A stretch of 64,000 nt of DNA from Candidatus Flexifilum affinis (GCA_016713325.1 JADJPJ010000099.1:1-64000), one strand, 5' to 3'; numbered from the stretch's first letter, positions 45,172-54,438 are shown. Notes: generated from the sequence alone by a model not told the origin. Numbers and translations: made by a program.

Positions 45172-46088
45172 GAGTAGCGTATCCGGGGATCGACCAGGGG
45201 GTAGACGGCGTCGACGATCAGGTTCATCAGCGCGTAGATCAGGGCGAAGGTCAGCACCAGGCCCTGCACACTCGGATAATCACGCGCGCCGATCGAGTCG
45301 ACCAGCAGGCGGCCCATGCCGGGGTAGCTGAAGATCACCTCGACCAGCAGCGTTCCGCTCAGCAGCCCTGCCAGCCCGGTCCCCCAGACGGTGACAATCG
45401 GCAGCAGCGCGTTGGACAGCACATGCCGCCGCGCCACGTAACGGGGAGATAGCCCTTTGCTGTGCGCCGTCCGCACAAAATCCTGGTTCAGCACCTCCAG
45501 CAGGCTGGAACGGGTGATGCGCATCAGCACGGCCAGCAGTCCGAAGCTGGCGGCGATCGCCGGGAGCACCAGGTGTTCGTCGAGGCCGGCGCCGCTCACC
45601 GGCAGCAGCCGGAGCTGCAAGCCGAACAGGATTTGAAGTTGCAGGCCGAGCCAGAAGACCGGAATTGAGACGCCGATCAGGGCGACCAGCCGCAGCAGGT
45701 TGTCCCAGATCGAGTTGTGGCTGAGCGCCGCCGTGATGCCCAGCGGCACGCCAACACCGACGGCGATCAGCATGGCGAACAGGCCGAGCACGGCCGTCTG
45801 CGGCAGCGCCTCGCCGATCATGTTGGCCACCGGGCGGTTGCTGATGAAGCTGCGCCCCAGGTCGCCGCGCAGCGTGTCGGTGAGAAAGATCCAGAACTGC
45901 GTGGTCAGCGGCTCGTCGATGCCCAGGCGGGCACGAGTGGCCGCCAGACTTTGCGCGTCGCCGCGATCCCCTTCCAGAAACTGCGCAGGGTCGCCGGGCA
46001 GAACGCGAATCATCACGAAGGTCAGAATGTAGATGCCGAGTAAGGTCGGGATGAACTGGATGGCCCGACCGATCAGGTAGCGAGGCAT
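45168..46088 (-). CDS. Peptide/oligosaccharide ABC transporter permease, OppB/DppB type
   Basis: 306 residues, six spans, with the class-typical start RYLIGRAIQFIPTLLGIYIL and FVMIRVLPGDPAQFL. It has the EAA-like loop VRTAHSKGLSPRYVARRHVL and the ending YALMNLIVDAVYPLVDPRIRY. These are the hallmarks of the DppB/OppB family, which pairs with the OppC-type subunit. It is the second gene of the operon, 54 bases after the binding-protein stop, with a strong hairpin in that gap. Confidence 0.92.
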   Translation of the reverse strand: MPRYLIGRAIQFIPTLLGIYILTFVMIRVLPGDPAQFLEGDRGDAQSLAATRARLGIDEPLTTQFWIFLTDTLRGDLGRSFISNRPVANMIGEALPQTAVLGLFAMLIAVGVGVPLGITAALSHNSIWDNLLRLVALIGVSIPVFWLGLQLQILFGLQLRLLPVSGAGLDEHLVLPAIAASFGLLAVLMRITRSSLLEVLNQDFVRTAHSKGLSPRYVARRHVLSNALLPIVTVWGTGLAGLLSGTLLVEVIFSYPGMGRLLVDSIGARDYPSVQGLVLTFALIYALMNLIVDAVYPLVDPRIRYS

Positions 46089-46104
46089 GGGCGTCGTAGC
46101 AGAG

Positions 46105-46138
46105 GTGAAGGAGAGGGGCGTGCGCCCCTCTCCTTCGC
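46105..46138 (-). promoter_or_regulatory. Intercistronic hairpin between binding-protein and permease genes
   Basis: GAAGGAGAGGGGCG (46107-46120) and CGCCCCTCTCCTTC (46123-46136) are perfect complements almost touching at the centre, so the RNA can form a very stable stem of at least 12 pairs. It lies between the binding-protein stop and the OppB start. In ABC operons such hairpins stabilise the upstream message or partly end transcription, giving more binding protein than permease. Confidence 0.75.
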
Positions 46139-46142
46139 ACGA

Positions 46143-47750
46143 CTACTGAAGCTGCATCAGCGCGAAGCGAATGGTGCCGTTGTTGTCGATCGGCATGCCG
46201 CCCAGGCGGCTGCGGACCAGGCGCGAGGTCGCACCGTGGTACACCGGCAGGATCAACACGTTGTCCATGGCGATCTGCTCGATCTGCCCGAAGACGGCGT
46301 CGCGCTCCGGCCCAAGGGGCATGGAGATGCCCTGGTTGTACAGGGTGCCGATCTCACCCGCCACATCGACATCACCATAACCGCAGTTCACACGGGTCGC
46401 GGCGTTCGGCAGCAGCAGGACCACCATGTTTTCCGGATCGGGATAGTCCATCGTCCAGCGGATGCCGCCCATCTCCATCGTGCAGGCGGTGCGGTCCTGA
46501 GTATAGACCGATGCTTCCGTCGAGTTGACGATAAAGGTGATGCCGGCCTCGGCCACGGTCGCGGCCATAGCGTTGAGCACGCGATTCTCGGTCTCGTTCT
46601 GGTCGGTGCGGACGGTCAGCTCGATGCCATTCGGATAGCCGGCGTCTGCCAGGAGCTGGCGTGCTTCTTCGATGTTCCGCTCGAATGGTTGGTAGTCGGG
46701 ATTATGCGTCGACAGGCCGGGCGGGTACAGGTTGTAGGCCGGCACGCCGTTGCCCTGAAGCACGGTGTCGATCACCAACTGCCGATCGATGGCCAGCGAC
46801 AGCGCGCGGCGGACGCGCACGTCACCCATCTTCGGGTCTTTCAGGTTGATGCGGAGGTTGTACAGGCCCAGGGTCGGGATAGTCACCAACTGCTCGCTCA
46901 GCGCGGCGTCTTCACGAATGCGCGGCAGATCGGCCTCCGGCGCCAGTGAGATATCCAGGCTGCCCGCCTCGAACTCGATCACCTGGCTCGACGCTTCCGG
47001 GATGACGCGGATGTTGACCGTCTTCACCGACGGCGCGCCGCCCCAGTAATTTTCGTTGGCGACCAGCGTGACGTGATCGTTCTGCGCCCATTCCTGGACG
47101 ACGTACGGGCCAGCGCACACCGGCGGAACCGTACCGTCGGTCCCGGCCGAGCCTTCGGCGATGATGGCGCCGCCGGGCAGGGTCAGGCGGGTGACGAACG
47201 ACGTCACCGGGCGAGCAAGCGTGATGGCGACGGTGCGGTCATCGACCACCTGCACGCCGCTGATCGAACCGGGAGGCGTCAGAGGTTCCGGCGTCGGGGT
47301 GCCTTCACCCACGGCGGGCGCGACCGGACGCGCCTCGGCCCAACCGGCGACATCGCGCAGGACCAGCCCGGCAGTATAGGACGTGCCGAGGTTCGGATCG
47401 GACAGGCGATCGAAGGAATACTTCACGTCGGCGGCGTCGAGCGCGCTGCCATCGGAGAAGGTCACGCCTTCGCGCAGCGTGAAGGTGTAGACCAGGCCAT
47501 CGTCAGAGACGGTCCAGCTCTCCGCCAGCGCCGGGACAGGGGCCAGTGTGACCGGGTCGTAATTGGTCAGTCCCTCGCAGACGTTGCGCAGGACCAGAAA
47601 GTCATCATTAGTACGGCCGGCATGTGGATCGAGTGAGGTCGGTTGGCTTTCGGCGAAGGCGACGGTCACTGCGGCATCCTGCGCCGCTGCCGGAACCACC
47701 AGAACTAGGAGTATGGAGAGTATCAACAAACTGCGTACGAGAGTCTTCAT
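46143..47750 (-). CDS. Family 5 extracellular solute-binding protein (Opp/Dpp type)
   Basis: About 535 residues. The signal peptide is MKTLVRSLLILSILLVLVVP with a likely cut after AAA; there is no lipobox Cys, so it would be released or held by other means. The mature part has the family-5 pattern: PTSLDPHAGRTNDDFLVLRN, YTFTLREGVTFSDGSALDAADVKYS, VRRALSLAIDRQLVIDTVLQ and ARQLLADAGYPNG. Family 5 proteins bind peptides, nickel or oligosaccharides such as cellobiose. The neighbouring glycosidases favour a sugar here. The start at 47750 has GGGAGGAG upstream on the minus strand; the frame extends six codons further without a better site. Confidence 0.92.
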   Translation of the reverse strand: MKTLVRSLLILSILLVLVVPAAAQDAAVTVAFAESQPTSLDPHAGRTNDDFLVLRNVCEGLTNYDPVTLAPVPALAESWTVSDDGLVYTFTLREGVTFSDGSALDAADVKYSFDRLSDPNLGTSYTAGLVLRDVAGWAEARPVAPAVGEGTPTPEPLTPPGSISGVQVVDDRTVAITLARPVTSFVTRLTLPGGAIIAEGSAGTDGTVPPVCAGPYVVQEWAQNDHVTLVANENYWGGAPSVKTVNIRVIPEASSQVIEFEAGSLDISLAPEADLPRIREDAALSEQLVTIPTLGLYNLRINLKDPKMGDVRVRRALSLAIDRQLVIDTVLQGNGVPAYNLYPPGLSTHNPDYQPFERNIEEARQLLADAGYPNGIELTVRTDQNETENRVLNAMAATVAEAGITFIVNSTEASVYTQDRTACTMEMGGIRWTMDYPDPENMVVLLLPNAATRVNCGYGDVDVAGEIGTLYNQGISMPLGPERDAVFGQIEQIAMDNVLILPVYHGATSRLVRSRLGGMPIDNNGTIRFALMQLQ

Positions 47751-47907
47751 CAAGGACTCCTCCCTCAAAGAAAGGGCTGGCTTTCCAGCCGGTGCAAGAT
47801 CATAACGACGCGCCTACCATACCCCACCGAGCGGCTTCCTGCAACAGCCCTGGCAGACCATCCTGGCGATTGATGCGGGCGATCTTTACGTACGACTACA
47901 CAAACAA

Positions 47908-47933
47908 AAACCGCCTCCGTGGGGAGGCGGTTT
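47908..47933 (-). terminator. Rho-independent terminator of the cold-shock gene
   Basis: On the minus strand AAACCGCCTCC, loop CCAC, GGAGGCGGTTT form an 11-bp perfect stem running into TTTTTGTTTG. It lies about 45 bases downstream of the cold-shock protein stop. A textbook intrinsic terminator. Confidence 0.9.
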
Positions 47934-47978
47934 CATGTTTGTGTTTATTCCATCGAGCGGCCGAAGCCGCTGGCAGTT

Positions 47979-48194
47979 TTAGCGGCCGACCAGCGTGACG
48001 TTGCTGGCCTGCTTGCCCTTCTTGCCCTGGGTGATTTCGAACTCAACCTTGGCACCTTCGTCGAGGGAGCGGAAGCCGCTGCCACGAATCTCGGAATAGT
48101 GCACGAAAAGGTCCTCGCCGCCCTCCTGGGCGATGAAGCCGAAGCCCTTTTCAGCGTTGAACCACTTGACCGTACCCTGCGTACGTGCAGACAT
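47979..48194 (-). CDS. csp: Cold-shock-domain protein
   Basis: 71 residues, one OB-fold cold-shock domain. RNP1 appears as KGFGFIA, RNP2 as DLFVHYSEI, and the start as [15 protein letters not shown]. These proteins bind single-stranded RNA and DNA and melt mRNA structure. The ATG at 48194 has AGGAGC upstream on the minus strand; the frame extends to 48254 but that part is unrelated. It ends at a strong terminator, so it is a single-gene unit. Confidence 0.96.
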   Translation of the reverse strand: MSARTQGTVKWFNAEKGFGFIAQEGGEDLFVHYSEIRGSGFRSLDEGAKVEFEITQGKKGKQASNVTLVGR

Positions 48195-48603
48195 TGAATT
48201 TTGCTCCTGAAGCATTAGGTTTGCTATAGCCTTCTTGACCGCACACCTTACCAAAGGTCAGGATGCATACGCGATTCTGCTTGAGAACAACAGGGGCGTT
48301 AAGCGGTACAGCGTTCTGTTTTCTCTGCTCAGGTCTACCAGGTGCTCAACCACTGCACCCATGCGGGCAAGACACAACTGTCTACTTTCCCGCATTGCCC
48401 CACAAGTATACGAAACCCTCAAAAGATTTGCGAGGGTCATTTCGCGCGTTAACAAGACTCATATATTTGCTCCGGTTGGTCTCATTCTCGTCTTGCCGCG
48501 CAAGCGACACGGCGCTAATCTCTTAGCACATATCCGGTCGCGTCCGGCGGGCGGCCTGAACAGACTTTCCGTTTGCCGGCGAGTTCAGAAAAGAGCACTT
48601 CGC
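48195..48603. other. Intergenic region between divergent csp and GH4 genes
   Basis: About 410 bases. The first part on the minus strand would be the 5' untranslated leader of the cold-shock gene, which in this family is often long and structured. The second half is less GC-rich around 48410-48480, with ATATATTTG at about 48470, a possible promoter region for the GH4 gene. The GH4 frame stays open upstream to 48235, but that stretch lacks the family's features and I do not treat it as coding. Confidence 0.5.
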
Positions 48604-49971
48604 ATGAAACTCACCATCATCGGCGGCGGAGGTGTCCGCACTCCCCGCCTGATTCCCTCTCTCGTCAAGCGCGCCGAACGGCTGGGGCTGCGCCAGCTCT
48701 GGCTGATGGACAATGACGCTGAAAAGCTGGACCTGATCGGCGGCCTGTGCCGCGCGCTGGCCGCAGGCGCCCCCTTCGAGATCCTGCTGACCACCGACGC
48801 TCGTGAGGCCGTGAGCGGCGCGCAGCACATCATCACCGCCATCCGTCCTGGCCTGGAAGCGGGACGCGCCCGCGACGAACGCATTTGCTTTTCGCATGGC
48901 GTGCTCGGTCAGGAGACGACCGGCGCGGCCGGCTTCGCCATGGCCATGCGCAGCATCCCGGCCATTTTAGGTTATGCCCGGCTGATCAACGAGATCGGCG
49001 CGCCCGGCGCGTGGCTTTACAACTTTACCAACCCGGCCGGGCTGGTGGCGCAGGCGCTGCACAATGCCGGCGTCCAACGGGTAGTCGGCATCTGCGACAG
49101 CGCCAATGGGGCCCAACACGCCGTCAGCCGCTTCCTTGGCACTCCCCTCAAGCGCGTGCACCACACCGTCTACGGGCTGAACCATCTTTCCTGGACGACC
49201 AGCGTTCGCCTCGACCCGGACCCTGACGGGCGGGGCGGCGAAGAAGTCTTCCCCGGCCTGCTCTTCGACGAGCGCTTCGTCGCCTCCACCCACATGAGCA
49301 TGTTTGCCCTCGGCCTGCGCGAATGGCAGAAGGCCTTTCTGAACGAATACCTGCACTATTTCTACCACCGTGATGAGGCGCTGGCGGCGCTGATCGGCAA
49401 GCCGGAGACGCGCGGCGAAGAGACAATGCGTCTCACCGGCGAACTGCTGGCTGAACTGCGCGCCGTCCGTGGCGATGTGCAGGCCGGACTGAAGGCCTAC
49501 CACGAGAAGATGGGCCAGCGCAGCCGCACCTACATGGCCCACGCCCGCGGCGGCGCCGATCGCGTCAAGATGGAGCCGGTGGCCGAAGATGAAGAGGGCT
49601 ATGCGGCGGTGGCGCTCGGCTGCGTCGAGGCGATCCAGAACGGGTCGCTGCACTACACCGGGCTGAATGTGCCCAACGCCGGGTCGATCGACGGCATGGC
49701 CGACGACGACGTGGTCGAAGTAGGCTGCTGGGTGGACTCCAGCGGCATCCGGCCAGAGCGCGTCGGGGCCATTCGCGCCGATCAACTGCTGCTGATGCAG
49801 ACCGTCAAGCAGTACGAGCGATTGGCAGCCACAGCCATTCTCAACCGCGACCGGCGCATCGCCGTGCAGGCGCTGGCCGTGCATCCGCTGATAGGTTCCT
49901 ACCCGCTGGCGGAGAAGCTGGTGAGCGCTTTCCTGGCAGCCCATCCCACCCTGCTGGGAGACTGGCAGTGA
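48604..49971 (+). CDS. Glycoside hydrolase family 4 (6-phospho-beta-glucosidase-like)
   Basis: 455 residues from ATG 48604. The N-terminal NAD-binding loop is LTIIGGGGVRTPRLIPSL. GH4 signatures are LGQETTGAAGFAMAMRSI, NFTNPAGLVAQAL, the Cys in GICDSANGAQHAVSR, and YGLNHLSWTTSV with the metal-side His. GH4 enzymes use NAD and a divalent metal in a redox-elimination mechanism on alpha- or beta-glycosides, often 6-phosphorylated. The sequence resembles the phospho-beta-glucosidase branch. Its stop overlaps the start of the PfkB kinase gene (GTGA), so the two are coupled. Substrate is not determined. Confidence 0.9.
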   Translation: MKLTIIGGGGVRTPRLIPSLVKRAERLGLRQLWLMDNDAEKLDLIGGLCRALAAGAPFEILLTTDAREAVSGAQHIITAIRPGLEAGRARDERICFSHGVLGQETTGAAGFAMAMRSIPAILGYARLINEIGAPGAWLYNFTNPAGLVAQALHNAGVQRVVGICDSANGAQHAVSRFLGTPLKRVHHTVYGLNHLSWTTSVRLDPDPDGRGGEEVFPGLLFDERFVASTHMSMFALGLREWQKAFLNEYLHYFYHRDEALAALIGKPETRGEETMRLTGELLAELRAVRGDVQAGLKAYHEKMGQRSRTYMAHARGGADRVKMEPVAEDEEGYAAVALGCVEAIQNGSLHYTGLNVPNAGSIDGMADDDVVEVGCWVDSSGIRPERVGAIRADQLLLMQTVKQYERLAATAILNRDRRIAVQALAVHPLIGSYPLAEKLVSAFLAAHPTLLGDWQ

Positions 49972-50873
49972 AAACTTACGACATCCTGATCCCGGGGAGC
50001 TACTTCTGCGACATCATCTTCACCGGCGTGCCACGCTTCCCCGCCCTGGGCTCGGAGGTCTACACCGAAGGACTGACGGTCACCGTCGGCGGCGTGCTCA
50101 ACACCGTGATCGCCCTGCACCGTCTGGGCGCCAGCATCGGCTGGCTGAGCGGCACCGGCACCGATTTCTTCAGCCGCTTTGCCCGCGAGACACTGGAACA
50201 GGAAGGTGTCGACCTTGGTCTGGTCAAGCACTACGACCATCCTTTCCAGCGGGTGACCACCGCCATCTCCTTCCCACACGAACGCGCCTTTGTCACCTAT
50301 GTTGATCCCGCGCCGGCCTCGGTCGAACTGGTGCTTGAAGCGCTGGACTCGGTCGAATTCCGCCACCTGCATTTCACTGGCTTTCAGAGCCACGCCCGCA
50401 CGCTCGAACTGTTCGAAAAGGTGCGCGCGCGCGGCAGCGTTATCTCGATGGACTGCCAGGATCGGCCGTTTACACTGGAAGATCCTCACATCCGTGCGAT
50501 TCTGTCCGCGGTCGACGTCTTCATGCCCAACGCCATCGAAGCGCAGCACCTGACCGGCTGCGCAACCGTCGAGGAAGCGGCTGAAGTCCTGCGTCCGCTC
50601 GTGCCACTGCTGATCGTCAAGGATGGCGCCAATGGAGCGTTCGGATGGCAGGGCGATCAGCGCTGGCACTCCCCAGCGCTGCCCGTGACGCCGGTGGATA
50701 CCACTGGCGCTGGCGATGTGTTCAACGCCGGGTTCCTGACCGCTTACCTGGACGACCGGACGATCCCGGAATGCTTGCGCTGGGGCAACATCTGCGGCGG
50801 GCTGTCCACACAGGGTCGCGGCGGGGGCACCAGCGCGCCCACCCGTGAGGTCGTGGAAAGGCATCTTCAGTAG
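49968..50873 (+). CDS. PfkB-family carbohydrate kinase
   Basis: 301 residues. PfkB features are GSYFCDIIFTG at the start, a glycine-rich substrate loop VTVGGVLNTVIALHRLGAS, and the C-terminal catalytic DTTGAGDVFNAGFLTAYL with the general-base Asp. Family members phosphorylate sugars or nucleosides (ribokinase, fructokinase, KDG kinase and others). The GTG start sits within the GH4 stop, so the kinase probably handles the sugar released by, or prepared for, the GH4 enzyme. Convergent with the ATPase gene 16 bases away. Confidence 0.9.
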   Translation: MKTYDILIPGSYFCDIIFTGVPRFPALGSEVYTEGLTVTVGGVLNTVIALHRLGASIGWLSGTGTDFFSRFARETLEQEGVDLGLVKHYDHPFQRVTTAISFPHERAFVTYVDPAPASVELVLEALDSVEFRHLHFTGFQSHARTLELFEKVRARGSVISMDCQDRPFTLEDPHIRAILSAVDVFMPNAIEAQHLTGCATVEEAAEVLRPLVPLLIVKDGANGAFGWQGDQRWHSPALPVTPVDTTGAGDVFNAGFLTAYLDDRTIPECLRWGNICGGLSTQGRGGGTSAPTREVVERHLQ

Positions 50874-50889
50874 AAAGTGCTGACCTTCG

Positions 50890-53346
50890 CTACAGCGTCT
50901 CATCCCGGAAGGCCACCAGGATCATGTTGACCATCCCCTCCACGCCGAGCGATTTGCCGGACTCGTAATCTTCGGCGTAGACGGTCATGTCCAGCCGTGA
51001 CTGCACCGGCTGAAAGTAGATCTGCCGGAGCTGCGCTGTCATGGCGGCGTGGTGGTCGATCATGCCGAGCAGCATAGCAGCCTGAAAGGACTGGCCCTCG
51101 GCCATCATAATCTGCGCCCAGCCGATCAGCGCCTTGAGCACGACGAACATGGCCGGGATGCGTCTGGCCAGGCTCAGGCCTTCGTATAGATGATGCTTGG
51201 CGGAGTTCAGTTCCAGCACGATCGCCTGTGCGTAACCCAGATTGGCCTGGGCATTGGCGATGTTCCAGCGGTCGTGCGCGCCGAACCAGATGCCGAGCGC
51301 CGTGCCAAAGAAGCGAATGGCCCGGCTGGTGTCCCCCTGCACCATGTACAGCTCCCCCAGGGCGTTGCGACAGCTCGCCACGCCCCGCAGATTTTCGCGC
51401 ACCTGCCGCATCCGCATGCTTTCCAGCAGCGCGGCCTGTCCCTTGGCGTACTCGCCTTTAAGGGTATAAGCGATGCCCAGGTTGTTGAGATCGTCGCCCA
51501 GCCCACGACCATCGGCGATGCTGCGGCGCAGGGCGCTGCCTTCCTCCAGAAGCGCCACAGCCGCGTCGTAATCGCCGCGCAGACGGGCATGAATGTTCAT
51601 CTGATAGATGCTGTCGCCCAGACCATGCACATCGTGGGTCAGACGACGCAGCGCGATGCTCTCCTCCAGGGCCTGTCGCGAAGCGCTATAGTCGCCCCGG
51701 AAGCGATGCAGAATGCTCAGAAAATGCAGCGAACTGGCCACGCCGCGCAGATCGTTGATGACCCGCCGATGCTCCAGACTCTGCTCGTACCAGCGCTGCG
51801 CCTCCTCGAAGTCGCTGGCGGCATAGGCCGCATTGCCCAGCCCTTCCAGCGCGCGGCCAACGGCGCCGGCCGCGCCCAACCGGCGCGCCAGCTTCAGGCC
51901 GTCGGCATAGAATTCGGCGCTCACGGCCGGCTTGCCCAGATCGTAGGCGATCGTCCCGCCCAGTAGATGCAGCTTGAGCAGCACCTGGGAATCCTGAGGT
52001 TTGAGCTGAAGCGCCCGCTCCAGCATCTGGTTGGCGTCGTTCAGGCTGCCCAGTCCCATCCGTTGTTCGATGACGATCGCCGCATAGGCTGCTTCCTGTT
52101 CGAAATCGCCCGCCAGCCGCCAGTGTTCGAGCAGGGCCGCCGCGAACGTCTCGTCGCCGGGATACAGTCGTTCCATGCCTTCGGCCACACGATGGTGCAG
52201 CTCCGGCAAATCGGAGATAGGGACCAGGTTGAGGACGGCGCTGCGCAGGCGGTCATGGGCGAAGCGCCAGCGCGCATCCTCGACCTCCAGGATGCCGGCG
52301 TTCAGTCCTGCCTGAAGCCAGCGATCCACCTCCTCGCCGATCAGCAGGCGCATCAGTGCTTCGTCCACGTTCTGCCCACCGACGGCCGCCAGTTCCAAAG
52401 CGGGCAGCGCTTCCGCCGGAAGACGTTCCAGACGGCGAGCGACGATCTGCGTAATGCCGCCGGAGAAGACCTGGCGCGGCAGCGGGTGCAGGCCCACGCG
52501 GCCCAGGCTCCCGGCCTCCTCGGCCAGGGTCCGCATCACCTCGACCAGGAAGAGCGCGTTACCCTCGCTCTGCCGGTACAGGTATTCGACCAGCCGGTCC
52601 TGATTCTGCACACGGCCCATGATGGCGACGGTCAGTTCAGCCGTCGCTACGGGGGAGAAGCGGTGCAGCACCAGATGCCGCATCGCTGGGATCTTGCCGG
52701 GCAGCGTGGGCGCTTCTTCCGTGCGGTAGCTGCCGACGATCAGCAGCGGCAGACGGTCGCAGATGGAGAGAAGTTGGGTCAGCGGCAGCAGGCTTTCGCC
52801 CGCCCACTGCAAATCGTCCAAAATCAGCAGAGTCGGAGAGATGAGGTTCTGGAACAGGCGCAGGATGCTGTCGATCAGGCGCACCTGCGCCGATTTGAAC
52901 TCGATCGGCGGGACCGGGGGGATCTCACGTCCGAGCATCTCGGTGATATCCGGCACCAGTTCGCGCAGAATGCCCGCTTCCAGATCAGTCAGTTCCTGTT
53001 CCAGGATCAGCCGTCGGACGACGTCGCGCCACAGGTGAAAGGGCTGCCCGCCTTCGGCCTGGCACTGGCCGCGCAGCGGCAGCGCCCCGTTCAGCAGCGC
53101 GTGGATGCGGACTTCTTCCAGCAGGCGCGACTTGCCGACCCCGGACTCGCCGCCGACCAGAAAGGAAGCGCCGAGTGGAACATCGGCCAGCGCGCGGGCA
53201 GCCTTCGCGCCATCCGGCACGCTGGCTTCCTCCGCCGAATGGAGAATGCGATCCATTTCTCCCGTCAGGCGTCCCAGTTCGGCCTCGCGGCCCACGAAGC
53301 GCGCCGCCTGGAGCAGACTGTCGCGGGTGTGGGCATTCTCGGCCAC
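50890..53346 (-). CDS. PknK-like protein, ATPase and TPR part (C-terminal fragment)
   Basis: 818 residues. An AAA-type ATPase module comes first: FVGREAELGRL, Walker A GGESGVGKSRLLEE, Walker B LLILDDLQWA, and IVGSYRTEE sensor region. A helical region and about nine TPR-like units follow (ALEGLGNAAYAASDFEEAQRWYEQSLEHRR and similar, quoted as ALEGLGNAAYAASDFEEA). The called start is internal. The open frame continues upstream as LAKDPADRYPDADAALAAL, exactly the end of a Ser/Thr kinase domain encoded just upstream in the other frame. One extra base near 53428 separates them, so both fragments form one protein of about 1090 residues, like the PknK-type kinase-STAND/AAA-TPR regulators. Confidence 0.88.
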   Translation of the reverse strand: MAENAHTRDSLLQAARFVGREAELGRLTGEMDRILHSAEEASVPDGAKAARALADVPLGASFLVGGESGVGKSRLLEEVRIHALLNGALPLRGQCQAEGGQPFHLWRDVVRRLILEQELTDLEAGILRELVPDITEMLGREIPPVPPIEFKSAQVRLIDSILRLFQNLISPTLLILDDLQWAGESLLPLTQLLSICDRLPLLIVGSYRTEEAPTLPGKIPAMRHLVLHRFSPVATAELTVAIMGRVQNQDRLVEYLYRQSEGNALFLVEVMRTLAEEAGSLGRVGLHPLPRQVFSGGITQIVARRLERLPAEALPALELAAVGGQNVDEALMRLLIGEEVDRWLQAGLNAGILEVEDARWRFAHDRLRSAVLNLVPISDLPELHHRVAEGMERLYPGDETFAAALLEHWRLAGDFEQEAAYAAIVIEQRMGLGSLNDANQMLERALQLKPQDSQVLLKLHLLGGTIAYDLGKPAVSAEFYADGLKLARRLGAAGAVGRALEGLGNAAYAASDFEEAQRWYEQSLEHRRVINDLRGVASSLHFLSILHRFRGDYSASRQALEESIALRRLTHDVHGLGDSIYQMNIHARLRGDYDAAVALLEEGSALRRSIADGRGLGDDLNNLGIAYTLKGEYAKGQAALLESMRMRQVRENLRGVASCRNALGELYMVQGDTSRAIRFFGTALGIWFGAHDRWNIANAQANLGYAQAIVLELNSAKHHLYEGLSLARRIPAMFVVLKALIGWAQIMMAEGQSFQAAMLLGMIDHHAAMTAQLRQIYFQPVQSRLDMTVYAEDYESGKSLGVEGMVNMILVAFRDETL

Positions 53347-54166
53347 GACCGCCCCGTCGGAGGCGATGCCCAGCGCCGCCAGCGCCGCGTCGGCATCCGG
53401 ATAGCGATCGGCCGGGTCTTTCGCCAGGCATCCGGCCGACGATGTGACGCAGGTTTTCCGGCAGAGCGTTCAGATCCGGCATGGCGTGCAGCAGTTGATC
53501 GACGAGCGTGTGAGGGGTCGCGGCGCTGAACGGATGCTGCCCGGTGAACAACTCGTAGGCGAGCACGCCCAGCGAGTAGAGATCGCTCTGCGGGGTGGCG
53601 CCGGTCTGGCGCAGGATCTCCGGCGGCATGTACATGAGGGTGCCACTCATGCCGGAGACGCCGTTCTGCGCCGCCAAACCGAAGTCGAGCAGCCTGACGG
53701 CGCCGCGCTCGTCGATCAGTACGTTGCCCGGCTTGAGATCGCGATGCAGGATGCCCCGGCGGTGCAGATAGGCGAGCGCCTGAAGCATCTGCGCGAACGC
53801 CTGAAGCCGGCCCGGCAGATCGAAATCCTCGCGCGCCTCCGGAAGGGTTCGCGCGTTTTCCAGCAGCACCATGGTGTAAAACGGGTAGCGCTCGGCGTCG
53901 AAGCCGTAATCGAGGACGCTGATGATGTGGGGATGGCGCAGAGAAACCAGGACGCGAAATTCGTTCGCCAGCGCACGGCGAAGCTCGGCATTGGCCTCCG
54001 CATCTTCCCCCAACTCCGAGCGGCAATAGCGCTGGGTGCGAAAGACCCGCTTCAGCGCAACCTGCACCCCTGTGAGCCGGTCCAGGGCTTCGTAAACTTC
54101 CCCCATACTGCCTGCTCCCAGCAGGCGCTGAAGGCTGTAGCGCCGTGTGACCTCAGAGAATGCCAT
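52985..54166 (-). CDS. PknK-like protein, Ser/Thr kinase part (N-terminal fragment)
   Basis: The kinase domain is complete: LLGAGSMGEVYEALD, Lys in VALKRVFR, catalytic loop GILHRDLKPGNVLID, LLDFGLAAQ and MYMPPEILRQTGA, then SDLYSLGVLAYELFTG. The domain should end in RHIVGRMLAKDPADRY. In the sequence it turns to RMPGERPGRS at about 53428, and the residues after that are out of frame. Removing one C from ATGCCTGGCG on the minus strand restores the normal ending and joins it to the ATPase-TPR fragment. The start ATG at 54166 opens MAFSEVTRRYSLQRLL. Such proteins sense signals through the TPR/ATPase part and phosphorylate partners. A low-GC gap of about 270 bases lies upstream. Confidence 0.88.
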   Translation of the reverse strand: MAFSEVTRRYSLQRLLGAGSMGEVYEALDRLTGVQVALKRVFRTQRYCRSELGEDAEANAELRRALANEFRVLVSLRHPHIISVLDYGFDAERYPFYTMVLLENARTLPEAREDFDLPGRLQAFAQMLQALAYLHRRGILHRDLKPGNVLIDERGAVRLLDFGLAAQNGVSGMSGTLMYMPPEILRQTGATPQSDLYSLGVLAYELFTGQHPFSAATPHTLVDQLLHAMPDLNALPENLRHIVGRMPGERPGRSLSGCRRGAGGAGHRLRRGGRGRECPHPRQSAPGGALRGPRGRTGTPDGRNGSHSPFGGGSQRAGWREGCPRAGRCSTRRFLSGRRRVRGRQVAPAGRSPHPRAAERGAAAARPVPGRRRAALSPVARRRPTADPGTGTD

Positions 54167-54438
54167 CTACGCAGAAGCTCACAACTATTAGGACTGCTGA
54201 TAGCGGCTTGCACTTCATTATAACCGGAACTGTATTCGACAAAGGCTTGACGTTTTCTCACCCCAGAATATGAATGCCAGTTAAATATCCGTAAGGAACA
54301 TAATCAAAACTGTGAATTTTGTCACAACAAGACCCTGACATGCGTAATTGATGGCGTGCGCCCCCCGCGCTGTATAGTGAGATTGATAGCCTGGTTGTGT
54401 CATCGTCGCCCCTATCTAATGTTCACAGGAGTGTTTTC

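Noticed and set aside
48235..48603. N-terminal extension of the GH4 gene (open frame starts at 48235)
   Set aside because: The extra 120 residues have no GH4 similarity and overlap the csp leader. The family's NAD-binding start begins at ATG 48604.
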